From NCBI RefSeq assembly GCF_014648855.1, contig NZ_BMRX01000012.1, positions 232,662-296,661 of the forward strand: a DNA stretch of 64,000 bases, read 5' to 3'. The notes below the pieces were generated by a model. It did no database searches. It was given only the letters and a program-made list of their open reading frames with translations, and was not told the DNA's origin. A program made the position numbers and the translations under genes. This DNA is from Streptomyces parvulus. GTDB taxonomy: Bacteria > Actinomycetota > Actinomycetes > Streptomycetales > Streptomycetaceae. The stretch's first letter is position 1. Every line of letters begins with the position of its first letter. Shown here piece by piece: positions 56,043 through 64,000 of the stretch.

Positions 56043-57418
56043 CGCCCCGTGGCTCCCAGGCGACGGCCCGCACCTCCTCGGAGGCGCGGGCCGTCGCCCG
56101 TACCCAAACCCTGATCAAGGGCGAGCACGGCACCGGCACGGTCCGCCGGACCACCCTCCCGGGCGGCCTGCGCATCGTCACCGAGACCCTGCCCACGGTC
56201 CGCTCGGCGACCTTCGGCATCTGGGCCCACGTCGGCTCCCGCGACGAGACCCCGGCGCTGAACGGCGCCACCCACTACCTGGAGCACCTGCTCTTCAAGG
56301 GCACCCGCAAGCGCAGCGCCCTGGACATCTCCGCCGCCCTCGACGCCGTCGGCGGCGAGATGAACGCGTTCACGGCGAAGGAGTACACGTGCTACTACGC
56401 GCGCGTGCTCGACACCGACCTGCCCCTCGCCATCGACGTCGTCTGCGACATGCTGACCGGCTCACTGATCCAGGAGGAGGACGTCGACGTCGAACGCGGC
56501 GCCATCCTCGAAGAGATCGCGATGACCGAGGACGACCCCGGCGACTGCGTGCACGACCTCTTCGCGCACACCATGTTCGGCGACAGCGCCCTCGGCCGCC
56601 CCGTCCTCGGCACCGTGGACACGGTCAACGCCCTCAACGCCGACCGCATCCGCCGCTTCTACCGGAAGCACTACGACCCCACCCACCTGGTGGTCGCCGC
56701 GGCCGGCAACGTCGACCACAACAAGGTCGTACGCCAGGTCAGGGCCGCCTTCGAGAAGGCCGGCGCCTTCCGGGAGCCGGTCGCCGCGCCCGTCGCCCCG
56801 CGCGACGGACGGCGCACCGTCCGGGCCGCCGGGCGCATGGAGCTGATCGGCCGCAGGACCGAGCAGGCCCACGTCATCCTCGGCATGCCGGGCCTGGCCC
56901 GCACCGACGACCGGCGCTGGGCGATGGGCGTGCTCAACACCGCCCTGGGCGGCGGCATGTCCTCGCGCCTGTTCCAGGAGGTCCGCGAGAAGCGCGGCCT
57001 GGCCTACAGCGTGTACTCGTACACCTCGGGCTTCGCCGACTGCGGCCTCTTCGGCGTCTACGCCGGCTGCCGGCCCTCCCAGGTGCACGACGTGCTGAAG
57101 ATCTGCCGCGACGAACTCGACCACGTCGCCGAGCACGGCCTCACCGACGAGGAGATCGGCCGGGCCGTCGGCCAGCTCCAGGGCTCCACGGTCCTCGGCC
57201 TGGAGGACACCGGCGCGCTGATGAACCGCATCGGCAAGAGCGAGCTGTGCTGGGGCGAGCAGATGTCCGTCGACGACATGCTGGCCCGGATGGCCTCGGT
57301 CACGCCGGACGACGTCCGCGCGGTCGCCCGCGACGTCCTGGGGCAGCGGCCCTCGCTGTCGGTCATCGGCCCGCTCAAGGACAAGCAGGCGTCCCGGCTG
57401 CACGACGCCGTCGCCTAA
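56039..57418 (+). CDS. M16-family zinc metallopeptidase (PepR-like)
   Basis: 459-aa processing-peptidase-like enzyme with the inverted zinc motif HYLEH (His79, Glu82, His83) and a downstream Glu in ERGAILEEIAMTEDDP. Both M16 halves are present, as in mitochondrial processing peptidase beta. The start overlaps the pnp stop (GTGA), but the first 20 codons also form a strong hairpin (56061-56096), so a later start remains possible. dapB follows 26 bases behind. Confidence 0.92.
   Translation: MTPRGSQATARTSSEARAVARTQTLIKGEHGTGTVRRTTLPGGLRIVTETLPTVRSATFGIWAHVGSRDETPALNGATHYLEHLLFKGTRKRSALDISAALDAVGGEMNAFTAKEYTCYYARVLDTDLPLAIDVVCDMLTGSLIQEEDVDVERGAILEEIAMTEDDPGDCVHDLFAHTMFGDSALGRPVLGTVDTVNALNADRIRRFYRKHYDPTHLVVAAAGNVDHNKVVRQVRAAFEKAGAFREPVAAPVAPRDGRRTVRAAGRMELIGRRTEQAHVILGMPGLARTDDRRWAMGVLNTALGGGMSSRLFQEVREKRGLAYSVYSYTSGFADCGLFGVYAGCRPSQVHDVLKICRDELDHVAEHGLTDEEIGRAVGQLQGSTVLGLEDTGALMNRIGKSELCWGEQMSVDDMLARMASVTPDDVRAVARDVLGQRPSLSVIGPLKDKQASRLHDAVA
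56061..56096 (+). other. strong hairpin inside the start of the M16 peptidase gene
   Basis: CGACGGCCCGC (56061-56071) pairs with GCGGGCCGTCG (56086-56096), and CCTCC (56073-56077) with GGAGG (56080-56084). Lying 19 bases behind the pnp stop, it looks like a pnp terminator or stability hairpin that also codes for residues ~8-20 of the peptidase. Confidence 0.65.
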
Positions 57419-57444
57419 CGATCCCCGGTAAGGAAGCAAGAGAC

Positions 57445-58197
57445 ATGAGCAAGCTGCGCGTGGCCGTCCTCGGTGCCAGGGGCCGGATCGGCTCCGAGGC
57501 GGTACGGGCGGTCGAGGCCGCCGAGGACATGGAACTGGTCGCGGCCCTCGGCCGGGACGACAGCCTGGACACGCTGGCCGGCACCGGCGCCCAGGTCGCC
57601 GTCGAGCTGACCACCCCCGACTCGGTGATGGACAACCTCGAGTACTGCGTGGGCCACGGCATCCACGCCGTCGTCGGCACCACCGGCTGGACCGACGAGC
57701 GGCTGACGCGGCTGCACTCCTGGCTCGACGCCTCCCCGGAGACGGGCGTCCTCATCGCGCCCAACTTCTCCATCGGCGCCGTACTCACCATGAAGTTCGC
57801 GCAGCTCGCCGCCCCGTACTTCGAGTCCGTCGAGGTCGTCGAGCTGCACCACCCGAACAAGGTGGACGCCCCCAGCGGCACCGCCACCCGCACCGCCCAG
57901 CTCATCGCCGAGGCCCGGCAGAAGGCAGGCTCCGCCCCGGCGCCCGACGCCACTGCCACCGCCCTCGACGGTGCCCGCGGCGCGGACGTGGACGGCGTCC
58001 CGGTCCACGCGATCCGCCTGCGCGGCCTCCTCGCCCACCAGGAGGTCCTGCTCGGCGGCGAGGGCGAGACCCTCACCGTCCGGCACGACTCCCTGCACCA
58101 CAGCAGCTTCATGCCGGGCATCCTGCTGGGCGCCCGCAGGGTGGTCACCACCCCGGGCCTCACGTTCGGCCTGGAACACTTCCTGGACCTGAACTGA
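57445..58197 (+). CDS. dapB: 4-hydroxy-tetrahydrodipicolinate reductase
   Basis: Reduces HTPA to tetrahydrodipicolinate in the lysine/diaminopimelate pathway. 250 aa; NAD(P) loop GARGRIG (10-16) and the catalytic ELHHPNKVDAPSGTA block are intact, as is the C-terminal GLEHFLDL. The ATG follows AAGGAAG. dapA, the step before, is 2.5 kb downstream on the same strand. Confidence 0.96.
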   Translation: MSKLRVAVLGARGRIGSEAVRAVEAAEDMELVAALGRDDSLDTLAGTGAQVAVELTTPDSVMDNLEYCVGHGIHAVVGTTGWTDERLTRLHSWLDASPETGVLIAPNFSIGAVLTMKFAQLAAPYFESVEVVELHHPNKVDAPSGTATRTAQLIAEARQKAGSAPAPDATATALDGARGADVDGVPVHAIRLRGLLAHQEVLLGGEGETLTVRHDSLHHSSFMPGILLGARRVVTTPGLTFGLEHFLDLN

Positions 58198-58208
58198 GCC
58201 CCTGACCC

Positions 58209-58664
58209 ATGCGCGCGAAGATCTCCTACCTCGTCACCGCCGCCGTCCTGGTCTTCTACTTCGTCCTGGCCGGCGGCCGCGGCGTGATGCTCATCGAGGC
58301 CGGCACGCCCCTGACCGTCGCGTTCGGCGTCGCGGTGCTGATCCTGCCGGTCATCGGCGTCTGGTTCCTCTGGAAGAACACCCAGTTCGTCCGCAGGGCC
58401 AACCGGCTCGCCGCCGAACTCGACGCCGAGGGCGGGCTGCCCGTGGACGACCTGAAGCGCGCCCCCAGCGGCCGGGTGGACCGGGAGTCCGCGGACGAGG
58501 TCTTCGCCCTGCGCAAGGCCGAGACGGAGGACGCCCCGGACGACTGGCGCAGCTGGTTCCGGCTCGCCGTCGCCTACCACGACGCCCGGGACACCCCGCG
58601 GGCCCGCAAGGCGATGCAGCGGGCGATCGCCCTGCACGACGGCAAGCCCGTCCAGGCGGCCTGA
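58209..58664 (+). CDS. two-helix membrane protein with TPR-like tail
   Basis: 151 aa, two hydrophobic helices (about 6-23 and 36-55), then a cytoplasmic part with DWRSWFRLAVAYHDARDTPRARKAMQRAIALHDG, a TPR-like unit. It starts 11 bases after dapB and is probably in the same transcript. Function unknown. Confidence 0.78.
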   Translation: MRAKISYLVTAAVLVFYFVLAGGRGVMLIEAGTPLTVAFGVAVLILPVIGVWFLWKNTQFVRRANRLAAELDAEGGLPVDDLKRAPSGRVDRESADEVFALRKAETEDAPDDWRSWFRLAVAYHDARDTPRARKAMQRAIALHDGKPVQAA

Positions 58665-58669
58665 ACAGA

Positions 58670-58725
58670 CGGCGAATGCCGGGGCCCCGACCGCACCGCC
58701 GCGGTCGGGGCCCCGGCATTCGCCG
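58670..58725. terminator. perfect 25-bp bidirectional terminator
   Basis: 58670-58694 and 58701-58725 are exactly complementary (starting CGGCGAATGCCGGGGCCCCG) around a 6-base loop, between converging genes; TTCTC follows. Confidence 0.9.
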
Positions 58726-58735
58726 TTCTCGCAGC

Positions 58736-59290
58736 TCAGTCCCGCCGGTACTCGGCGGCCCAGGCCTCCACGGCGTCGGCCGCCCGGTCGAAGGCGCCGT
58801 CACGGGCGAGGAAGTCGGCGTTGTGCGTGGTCAGCAGCGGCGGCAGCGGCTCGGCGGACCGGCCCTGCCGGACCAGGAGCAGCGCCTGCCCCTGCACCGT
58901 GCGCGGCAGCCCGAGCCAGCGCACCGGCTGCTGCACGGTGCGCACGCTGGCCACCTGCTGCCAGGCGACCGTGCGGGTGCCGGGGAAGCCCACCTGCCGC
59001 ACCCCGTGCGCGCTCACCCACACGCCCATGCGCAGCATCCGCAGGGCGCAGGCGATGACGACGGCCGCGATGCCGAAGACGACGCCGGCCGAGGACAGCG
59101 TGCCCGTCGCGGCGATGATGACCGCCGCGAACAGTACGAACGAGGCGAGTAGCAGCAGTACCGCGGCCGCCCCCACCCGCCAGGGCCCCGGCCGGTAGGG
59201 CCGGCGCCACAGGTCGCGGTCGTCGTACGGCAGCGCGACGTCGTCGGCCGCGTCGAAGGCGCGGTCGGCGGTCAGGAAGGGCAGGGGCAC
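58736..59290 (-). CDS. PH-domain membrane protein, function unknown
   Basis: 184 aa: cytoplasmic N-terminus, two adjoining hydrophobic segments (about 38-85), then a beta-rich PH-like domain (VWVSAHGVRQVGFPGTRTVAWQQVASVRT near 90-118), the bacterial PH_6-type layout. The GTG has GAGGA about six bases upstream. Partner and role unknown. Confidence 0.75.
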   Translation of the reverse strand: MPLPFLTADRAFDAADDVALPYDDRDLWRRPYRPGPWRVGAAAVLLLLASFVLFAAVIIAATGTLSSAGVVFGIAAVVIACALRMLRMGVWVSAHGVRQVGFPGTRTVAWQQVASVRTVQQPVRWLGLPRTVQGQALLLVRQGRSAEPLPPLLTTHNADFLARDGAFDRAADAVEAWAAEYRRD

Positions 59291-59406
59291 GGCTGGTCCT
59301 CACTCGTTCCATGGCAAGTGCTGTGCCCGGTGAGGCTACCGACCTGTGTCTCCGCTCACCACTCTCGGGGGTCCGGACGGAGTCCGCCCGGCCGTCCCCG
59401 GTCCGT

Positions 59407-59646
59407 CTAGCGTCCCTCGGACGCCTGCGACGGCTGCTTGTGCGGCGCGGGCTGGTCGGTGGACAGGGCGGGCATCCCGATCAGCAGGGAGCCCGCGATC
59501 CCGGCGACCAGGGTGAGACCGAGCAGCCATCGCCCGGCCTGCTGGCCGAAGGACGCCCGCTCGCGGGGCGGGGGTGTGACATTGCTGCGGAACCTGTCGG
59601 CTTCGGCGACGAAGGCGAACGGCACGGGTTCACGCCGGCGGATCAT
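59407..59646 (-). CDS. small single-helix membrane protein
   Basis: 79 aa with one membrane helix (WLLGLTLVAGIAGSLLIGMP, about 40-59) and charged ends. The ATG follows GGGAG. Divergent from thyX. No family assigned. Confidence 0.65.
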   Translation of the reverse strand: MIRRREPVPFAFVAEADRFRSNVTPPPRERASFGQQAGRWLLGLTLVAGIAGSLLIGMPALSTDQPAPHKQPSQASEGR

Positions 59647-59777
59647 GGAGCTGCGTCTCCCTTCCGGGACTTGGTGCTTCGCTGTTACTCATACAGACGA
59701 ACGAACGCCCCTCCAGGTGCCCTGTTTCACCGACTTCATTGCGGCACGGCACTGAAAGCCCCGATACGAGGGGGCCG

Positions 59778-59783
59778 TAGAGT
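59778..59783 (+). promoter_or_regulatory. candidate thyX -10 box
   Basis: TAGAGT about 40 bases before the thyX GTG; no convincing -35. Confidence 0.4.
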
Positions 59784-59822
59784 GGCCCCGCCACATGCCG
59801 AGACGGGAAGGCCCTGCACACC

Positions 59823-60563
59823 GTGACCGACACACCCCCCGACGATTCCAAGATCGAACTCCGTAGCGACGTCACCGTCGAGCTGGTCAAGAACAGTGCG
59901 ACCGACTCCGACGTGCTGTTCGCCGCCCGCGTCTCCACCGTCGGGGAGCAGTCCCTGGCGGAGCTGGACAAGGACCCGGAGCGCTCCAAGGGCCTGATCA
60001 ACTACCTCATGCGGGACCGGCACGGCAGCCCGTTCGAGCACAACTCGATGACCTTCTTCATCAGCGCCCCGATCTTCGTCTTCCGCGAGTTCATGCGGCA
60101 CCGCGTCGGCTGGTCGTACAACGAGGAATCGGGCCGCTACCGGGAGCTGCAGCCGGTCTTCTACGTCCCGGACACCTCCCGCAAGCTCGTCCAGCAGGGC
60201 CGCCCCGGCAAGTACGTCTTCGTCGAGGGCAGTCCGGAGCAGTACGAGCTGGTGGGCGGCGCCATGGAGGACTCCTACCGCCAGGCCTACGCGACCTACC
60301 GCCGGATGCTCGACGCCGGCGTCGCCCGCGAGGTGGCCCGCGCGGTGCTCCCCGTCGGCCTGTACTCCTCGATGTACGCCACCTGCAACGCCCGCTCGCT
60401 GATGCACTTCCTGGGCCTGCGCACCCAGCACGAGCTGGCGAAGGTGCCCTCCTTCCCGCAGCGGGAGATCGAGATGGTCGGCGAGAAGATGGAGGCGGAG
60501 TGGGCCCGGCTGATGCCGCTCACCCACGCCGCGTTCAACGCCAACGGCCGCGTCGCCCCGTAG
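59823..60563 (+). CDS. thyX: flavin-dependent thymidylate synthase
   Basis: Makes dTMP from dUMP using FAD and methylene-THF. 246 aa; the ThyX motif is intact as RHRVGWSYNEESGRY at 92-106. The GTG at 59823 has no strong ribosome site. Downstream is a hairpin terminator and dapA. Confidence 0.96.
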   Translation: MTDTPPDDSKIELRSDVTVELVKNSATDSDVLFAARVSTVGEQSLAELDKDPERSKGLINYLMRDRHGSPFEHNSMTFFISAPIFVFREFMRHRVGWSYNEESGRYRELQPVFYVPDTSRKLVQQGRPGKYVFVEGSPEQYELVGGAMEDSYRQAYATYRRMLDAGVAREVARAVLPVGLYSSMYATCNARSLMHFLGLRTQHELAKVPSFPQREIEMVGEKMEAEWARLMPLTHAAFNANGRVAP

Positions 60564-60615
60564 CCTGCCCGGGGCCGGGCACACATGTACGCATCAGCCG
60601 TGCGAAGTGTCCGTA

Positions 60616-60645
60616 TTGCGACGTTTGTAGACCTTCATCTAGCCT
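60616..60645 (+). promoter_or_regulatory. candidate promoter in the thyX-dapA gap
   Basis: TTGCGA (60616-60621) and TAGCCT (60640-60645) are 18 bases apart. A transcript would start around 60652, immediately before the hairpin at 60657, so it would give either a very short RNA or a dapA leader. Confidence 0.4.
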
Positions 60646-60656
60646 GATCAAAGGGA

Positions 60657-60694
60657 CCCGGCACTGCTTGAACCCCCGAGCAGGCAGTGCCGGG
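60657..60694 (+). terminator. hairpin between thyX and dapA
   Basis: CCCGGCACTGC (60657-60667) pairs with GCAGTGCCGGG (60684-60694) around a 16-base loop. Likely the thyX terminator. Confidence 0.7.
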
Positions 60695-60746
60695 ATCCTC
60701 CTTCGTCCCGACGGGCCCTAAGGCAGACCCCGCCCTGAGCAACGAG

Positions 60747-60752
60747 TAGCGT
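60747..60752 (+). promoter_or_regulatory. dapA -10 box of a probable leaderless transcript
   Basis: TAGCGT ends seven bases before the ATG at 60760; no ribosome binding site is visible. Confidence 0.5.
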
Positions 60753-60759
60753 GTAACCC

Positions 60760-61659
60760 ATGGCTCCGACCTCCACTCCGCAGACCCCCTTCGGGCGGGT
60801 CCTCACCGCCATGGTCACGCCCTTCACGGCGGACGGCGCACTCGACCTCGACGGCGCCCAGCGGCTCGCCACCCACCTGGTGGACGCAGGCAACGACGGC
60901 CTGATCGTCAACGGCACCACCGGCGAGTCCCCCACCACCAGCGACGCGGAGAAAACGGACCTCGTACGAGCCGTCCTGGAGGCAGTCGGCGACCGGGCCC
61001 ACGTCGTCGCCGGCGTCGGCACCAACAACACCCAGCACAGCATCGAGCTGGCCCGCGCCGCCGAGCGCGCCGGAGCCCACGGCCTCCTGCTGGTCACGCC
61101 GTACTACAACAAGCCCCCGCAAGAGGGCCTCTACCTGCACTTCACGACGATCGCCGACGCCGCCGAGCTGCCGGTCATGCTCTACGACATCCCCGGCCGC
61201 AGCGGCGTCCCGATCAACACCGAGACCCTGGTCCGCCTCGCGGAGCACCCCCGGATCGTCGCGAACAAGGACGCCAAGGGCGACCTCGGCCGCGCCAGCT
61301 GGGCCATCGCCCGCTCCGGCCTCGCCTGGTACTCCGGCGACGACATGCTGAACCTGCCGCTGCTCTCCGTGGGCGCCGTCGGCTTCGTCTCCGTCGTGGG
61401 CCATGTCGTCACCCCCGAACTGCGCGCCATGGTGGACGCGCACGTCGCCGGTGACGTACAGAAGGCACTGGAGATCCACCAGAAGCTGCTCCCGGTCTTC
61501 ACCGGCATGTTCCGCACCCAGGGCGTGATGACCGCCAAGGCCGCGCTCGCCCTCCAGGGACTGCCCGCCGGACCGCTGCGCGCACCGATGGTCGGTCTCG
61601 TGCCCGAGGAGACCGACCAGCTCAAGATCGATCTTGCCGCCGGCGGGGTACAGCTCTGA
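60760..61659 (+). CDS. dapA: 4-hydroxy-tetrahydrodipicolinate synthase
   Basis: Condenses pyruvate with aspartate semialdehyde, the first committed step of lysine/DAP biosynthesis. 299 aa TIM barrel; Schiff-base Lys170 (VANKDAKGD), Tyr142 (LYDIPGR) and the GTTGESPT loop (52-59) are present. Usual length. The start at 60760 is supported by the TAGCGT box. rnj follows with a 154-base leader. Confidence 0.96.
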   Translation: MAPTSTPQTPFGRVLTAMVTPFTADGALDLDGAQRLATHLVDAGNDGLIVNGTTGESPTTSDAEKTDLVRAVLEAVGDRAHVVAGVGTNNTQHSIELARAAERAGAHGLLLVTPYYNKPPQEGLYLHFTTIADAAELPVMLYDIPGRSGVPINTETLVRLAEHPRIVANKDAKGDLGRASWAIARSGLAWYSGDDMLNLPLLSVGAVGFVSVVGHVVTPELRAMVDAHVAGDVQKALEIHQKLLPVFTGMFRTQGVMTAKAALALQGLPAGPLRAPMVGLVPEETDQLKIDLAAGGVQL

Positions 61660-61762
61660 CAACAGACTTTCGCACCACCGCACGGCCGCACGGACTTCAC
61701 AACTGAATAGGCGGGCCACCGGTGCCCGCACCCCATTCGACAACTGCTTCTGCACGAACGTC

Positions 61763-61798
61763 ACGCGCGCCACGTGCCCTCCGGTACGTGGCGCGTGT
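61763..61798 (+). other. hairpin in the rnj leader next to the ribosome binding site
   Basis: ACGCGCGCCACGT (61763-61775) pairs with ACGTGGCGCGTGT (61786-61798), 13 bp with one G-U pair and a 10-base loop. It ends three bases before GAGGAG (61802-61807), so it could control rnj translation or be a processing site. Confidence 0.65.
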
Positions 61799-61813
61799 GG
61801 TGAGGAGAGTCTT

Positions 61814-63499
61814 TTGAGTCATCCGCACCCTGAACTGGGCCGGCCCCCGGCGCTCGCCAAGGGAGGCCTCCGGGTCACCCCCCTCGGCGGCCTGGGCGAA
61901 ATCGGCCGCAACATGACGGTCTTCGAGTACGACGGCCGTCTGCTGATCGTCGACTGCGGAGTGCTCTTCCCCGAGGAGGAGCAGCCCGGAATCGACCTGA
62001 TCCTGCCGGACTTCTCGTCCATCCGGGACCGCCTCGACGACATCGAGGGCATCGTCCTCACCCATGGTCACGAGGACCACATCGGCGGCGTCCCCTTCCT
62101 GCTGCGCGAGAAGCCGGACATCCCGCTGATCGGCTCCAAGCTGACCCTCGCCCTCATCGAGGCCAAGCTCCAGGAACACCGCATCCGCCCGTACACCCTG
62201 GAGGTGGCGGAGGGACACCGCGAACGCGTCGGTCCCTTCGACTGCGAGTTCGTCGCGGTCAACCACTCCATCCCGGATGCGCTGGCCGTCGCCATCCGCA
62301 CGCCGGCGGGCATGGTCGTGCACACCGGCGACTTCAAGATGGACCAGCTCCCGCTGGACCGCCGCCTGACCGACCTGCACGCCTTCGCGCGGCTCAGCGA
62401 GGAGGGCATCGACCTCCTCCTGTCCGACTCGACCAACGCCGAGGTCCCGGGCTTCGTCCCGCCGGAGCGGGACATCTCCAACGTCCTGCGCCAGGTCTTC
62501 GCCGGAGCCCGCAAGCGGATCATCGTGGCGAGCTTCGCCAGCCACGTCCACCGCATCCAGCAGATCCTGGACGCCGCGCACGAGTACGGCCGCCGGGTCG
62601 CCTTCGTCGGCCGCTCCATGGTCCGCAACATGGGCATTGCCCGGGACCTCGGCTACCTCAAGGTCCCGCCGGGCCTCGTCGTGGACGTCAAGACCCTCGA
62701 CGACCTGCCGGACAGCGAAGTGGTCCTGGTCTGCACCGGCTCCCAGGGCGAGCCGATGGCCGCGCTGTCCCGCATGGCCAACCGGGACCACCAGATCCGC
62801 ATCGTCAACGGCGACACGGTGATCCTGGCCTCGTCCCTCATCCCGGGCAACGAGAACGCGGTGTACCGCGTGATCAACGGCCTGACCCGCTGGGGCGCCA
62901 ACGTCGTCCACAAGGGCAACGCCAAGGTCCACGTCTCGGGCCACGCCTCGGCCGGCGAGCTGCTGTACTTCTACAACATCTGCCGCCCGAAGAACCTCAT
63001 GCCGGTCCACGGCGAATGGCGCCACCTGCGGGCCAACGCCGAGCTGGGCGCCCTCACCGGCGTTCCGCACGACCGCATCGTCATCGCCGAGGACGGCGTC
63101 GTCGTCGACCTCGTCCAGGGCAAGGCGAAGATCGCCGGCAAGGTGCAGGCGGGTTACGTCTACGTCGACGGGCTCTCCGTCGGCGACGTCGGCGAGCCGG
63201 CCCTCAAGGACCGGAAGATCCTCGGGGACGAGGGCATCATCTCGGTCTTCGTGGTCATCGACTCGTCCACCGGCAAGATCACCGGGGGCCCGCACGTCCA
63301 GGCCCGCGGCTCGGGCATCGAGGACTCCGCCTTCACGGCGGTGCTCCCCAAGATCACCGAGGCGCTGGAGCGTTCGGCCCAGGACGGCGTGGTCGAGCCC
63401 CACCAGCTTCAGCAGCTGGTGCGTCGGACCCTCGGCAAGTGGGTTTCGGACACCTACCGGCGACGGCCGATGATCCTGCCCGTCGTGGTGGAGGTCTGA
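61814..63499 (+). CDS. rnj: ribonuclease J
   Basis: Metallo-beta-lactamase/beta-CASP ribonuclease with 5' exo- and endonuclease activity in RNA decay and rRNA maturation. 561 aa: HGHEDH (84-89), the beta-CASP domain with SQGE and SGHAS motifs, and a C-terminal domain. The TTG at 61814 follows GAGGAG by six bases; it is the only start that gives the expected N-terminus. A strong terminator ends it at 63531, and an rRNA operon follows, one of its likely substrates. Confidence 0.95.
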   Translation: MSHPHPELGRPPALAKGGLRVTPLGGLGEIGRNMTVFEYDGRLLIVDCGVLFPEEEQPGIDLILPDFSSIRDRLDDIEGIVLTHGHEDHIGGVPFLLREKPDIPLIGSKLTLALIEAKLQEHRIRPYTLEVAEGHRERVGPFDCEFVAVNHSIPDALAVAIRTPAGMVVHTGDFKMDQLPLDRRLTDLHAFARLSEEGIDLLLSDSTNAEVPGFVPPERDISNVLRQVFAGARKRIIVASFASHVHRIQQILDAAHEYGRRVAFVGRSMVRNMGIARDLGYLKVPPGLVVDVKTLDDLPDSEVVLVCTGSQGEPMAALSRMANRDHQIRIVNGDTVILASSLIPGNENAVYRVINGLTRWGANVVHKGNAKVHVSGHASAGELLYFYNICRPKNLMPVHGEWRHLRANAELGALTGVPHDRIVIAEDGVVVDLVQGKAKIAGKVQAGYVYVDGLSVGDVGEPALKDRKILGDEGIISVFVVIDSSTGKITGGPHVQARGSGIEDSAFTAVLPKITEALERSAQDGVVEPHQLQQLVRRTLGKWVSDTYRRRPMILPVVVEV

Positions 63500-63530
63500 C
63501 GGTCCGTCGGATCTCCGGCAGCGTCAACCA

Positions 63531-63570
63531 GGAGCGGGGCGCCTCGATTTGCATCGAGGCGCCCCGCTCC
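63531..63570 (+). terminator. rnj terminator
   Basis: Perfect 18-bp stem (63531-63548 with 63553-63570, starting GGAGCGGGGCGCCTCGAT) and a TTGC loop. Confidence 0.88.
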
Positions 63571-64000
63571 AGTACGTTTACATCTCCGCTCGGGCGGGCA
63601 CCCGATCACTTCGTGCATCGGAGCCGGCCCCGGAGGGCGGGAATTCCGACTCAGAATCTCTGATAAAGTCGGAAGCGCCGGAAAGGGAAACGCGAAAGCG
63701 GGAACCTGGAAAGCACCGAGGAAATCGGATCGGAAAGATCTGATAGAGTCGGAAACGCAAGACCGAAGGGAGGCGCCCGGAGGAAAGCCCGAGAGGGTGA
63801 GTACAAAGGAAGCGTCCGTTCCTTGAGAACTCAACAGCGTGCCAAAAGTCAACGCCAGATATGTTGATACCTCCGGCCTGACCGTTTCTTCCGGTTCAGG
63901 TTGAGGTTCCTTTGAAATACACACAGCGAGGACGCTGTGGGCAGTCGGATCATTCCTCCGACTGTTCCGCTCTCGTGGTGTCACCCGATTACGGGTAAAC
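63571..64000 (+). promoter_or_regulatory. rRNA operon promoter and 16S leader region
   Basis: Two related boxes, TGATAAAGTCGGA (63661-63673) and TGATAGAGTCGGA (63741-63753), hold -10 elements TAAAGT and TAGAGT of tandem rrn promoters. Behind them CCTTGAGAACTCAACAGC (63821-63838) is the boxA-type antitermination leader typical of actinobacterial rRNA operons, followed by the small TCAAC/GTTGA hairpin (63849-63867) and the CACAGCG/CGCTGTG and CAGTCGGA/TCCGACTG hairpins (63922-63939, 63942-63964). The window ends in ATTACGGGTAAAC, the usual sequence just before mature 16S rRNA. Confidence 0.85.

Overview
The window is a piece of a Streptomyces chromosome. The DNA is very GC-rich, GTG and TTG starts are common, several genes look leaderless with a TAGNNT -10 box just upstream, and housekeeping blocks lie in the order known for that genus: dxr-rseP-ispG, proS, rimP-nusA-ylxR-infB-ylxP-rbfA-truB, ribF, rpsO-pnp-M16 peptidase-dapB, thyX, dapA, rnj. 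The right edge runs into the promoter and leader of an rRNA operon, and the 16S gene itself should start just beyond base 64000. From memory the closest well-known layout is that of S. coelicolor around SCO5671-SCO5745, but this is not claimed to be that strain.

Layout. 1-17282 is mostly catabolic and accessory: the end of a PuuB-like FAD oxidase, a DasR-type chitinase promoter and GH18 chitinase, a PAP2 phosphatase, a TPR-like protein, gabT, a VirD4-like membrane ATPase, a PucR regulator, an aldehyde dehydrogenase, a cytidine deaminase, a coupled pair of glycosyltransferases and a NarL-type two-component system. 17442-26737 holds a long acyl-CoA dehydrogenase and the isoprenoid genes dxr and ispG around a site-2 protease, two GNAT acetyltransferases and proS. 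26738-27166 is a non-coding stretch with repeats and a long inverted repeat. 27167-29271 is a minus-strand trio: kinase-fold protein with a broken catalytic loop, ferritin-like protein, Tat-type lipoprotein.

29514-42574 is the transcription/translation block, interrupted between truB and ribF by a 1551-residue protein whose trypsin-like domain lacks at least two catalytic residues and is followed by a P-loop, a repetitive linker and a helical C-terminus. 42578-48503 is a minus-strand oligopeptide ABC transporter operon whose five genes overlap one another by a few bases. 48820-52227 encodes a Pro/Gln-rich MinD-like ATPase of the kind found beside ESX (type VII) secretion genes, but no other ESX gene is present here. 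53233-63499 is RNA decay and lysine/dTMP biosynthesis: rpsO, pnp, M16 peptidase, dapB, thyX, dapA and rnj.

Functional links. The oxidase, gabT, PucR regulator and aldehyde dehydrogenase fit polyamine/GABA catabolism. pnp and rnj, both major ribonucleases, flank the lysine genes dapB and dapA. dxr and ispG are two steps of the same MEP pathway. The most interesting items are the giant pseudo-protease/NTPase, the chain of overlapping minicistrons in the infB leader, the isolated ESX-type ATPase, the kinase with a lost catalytic Asp, and the structured repeat region at 26.8-27.1 kb.
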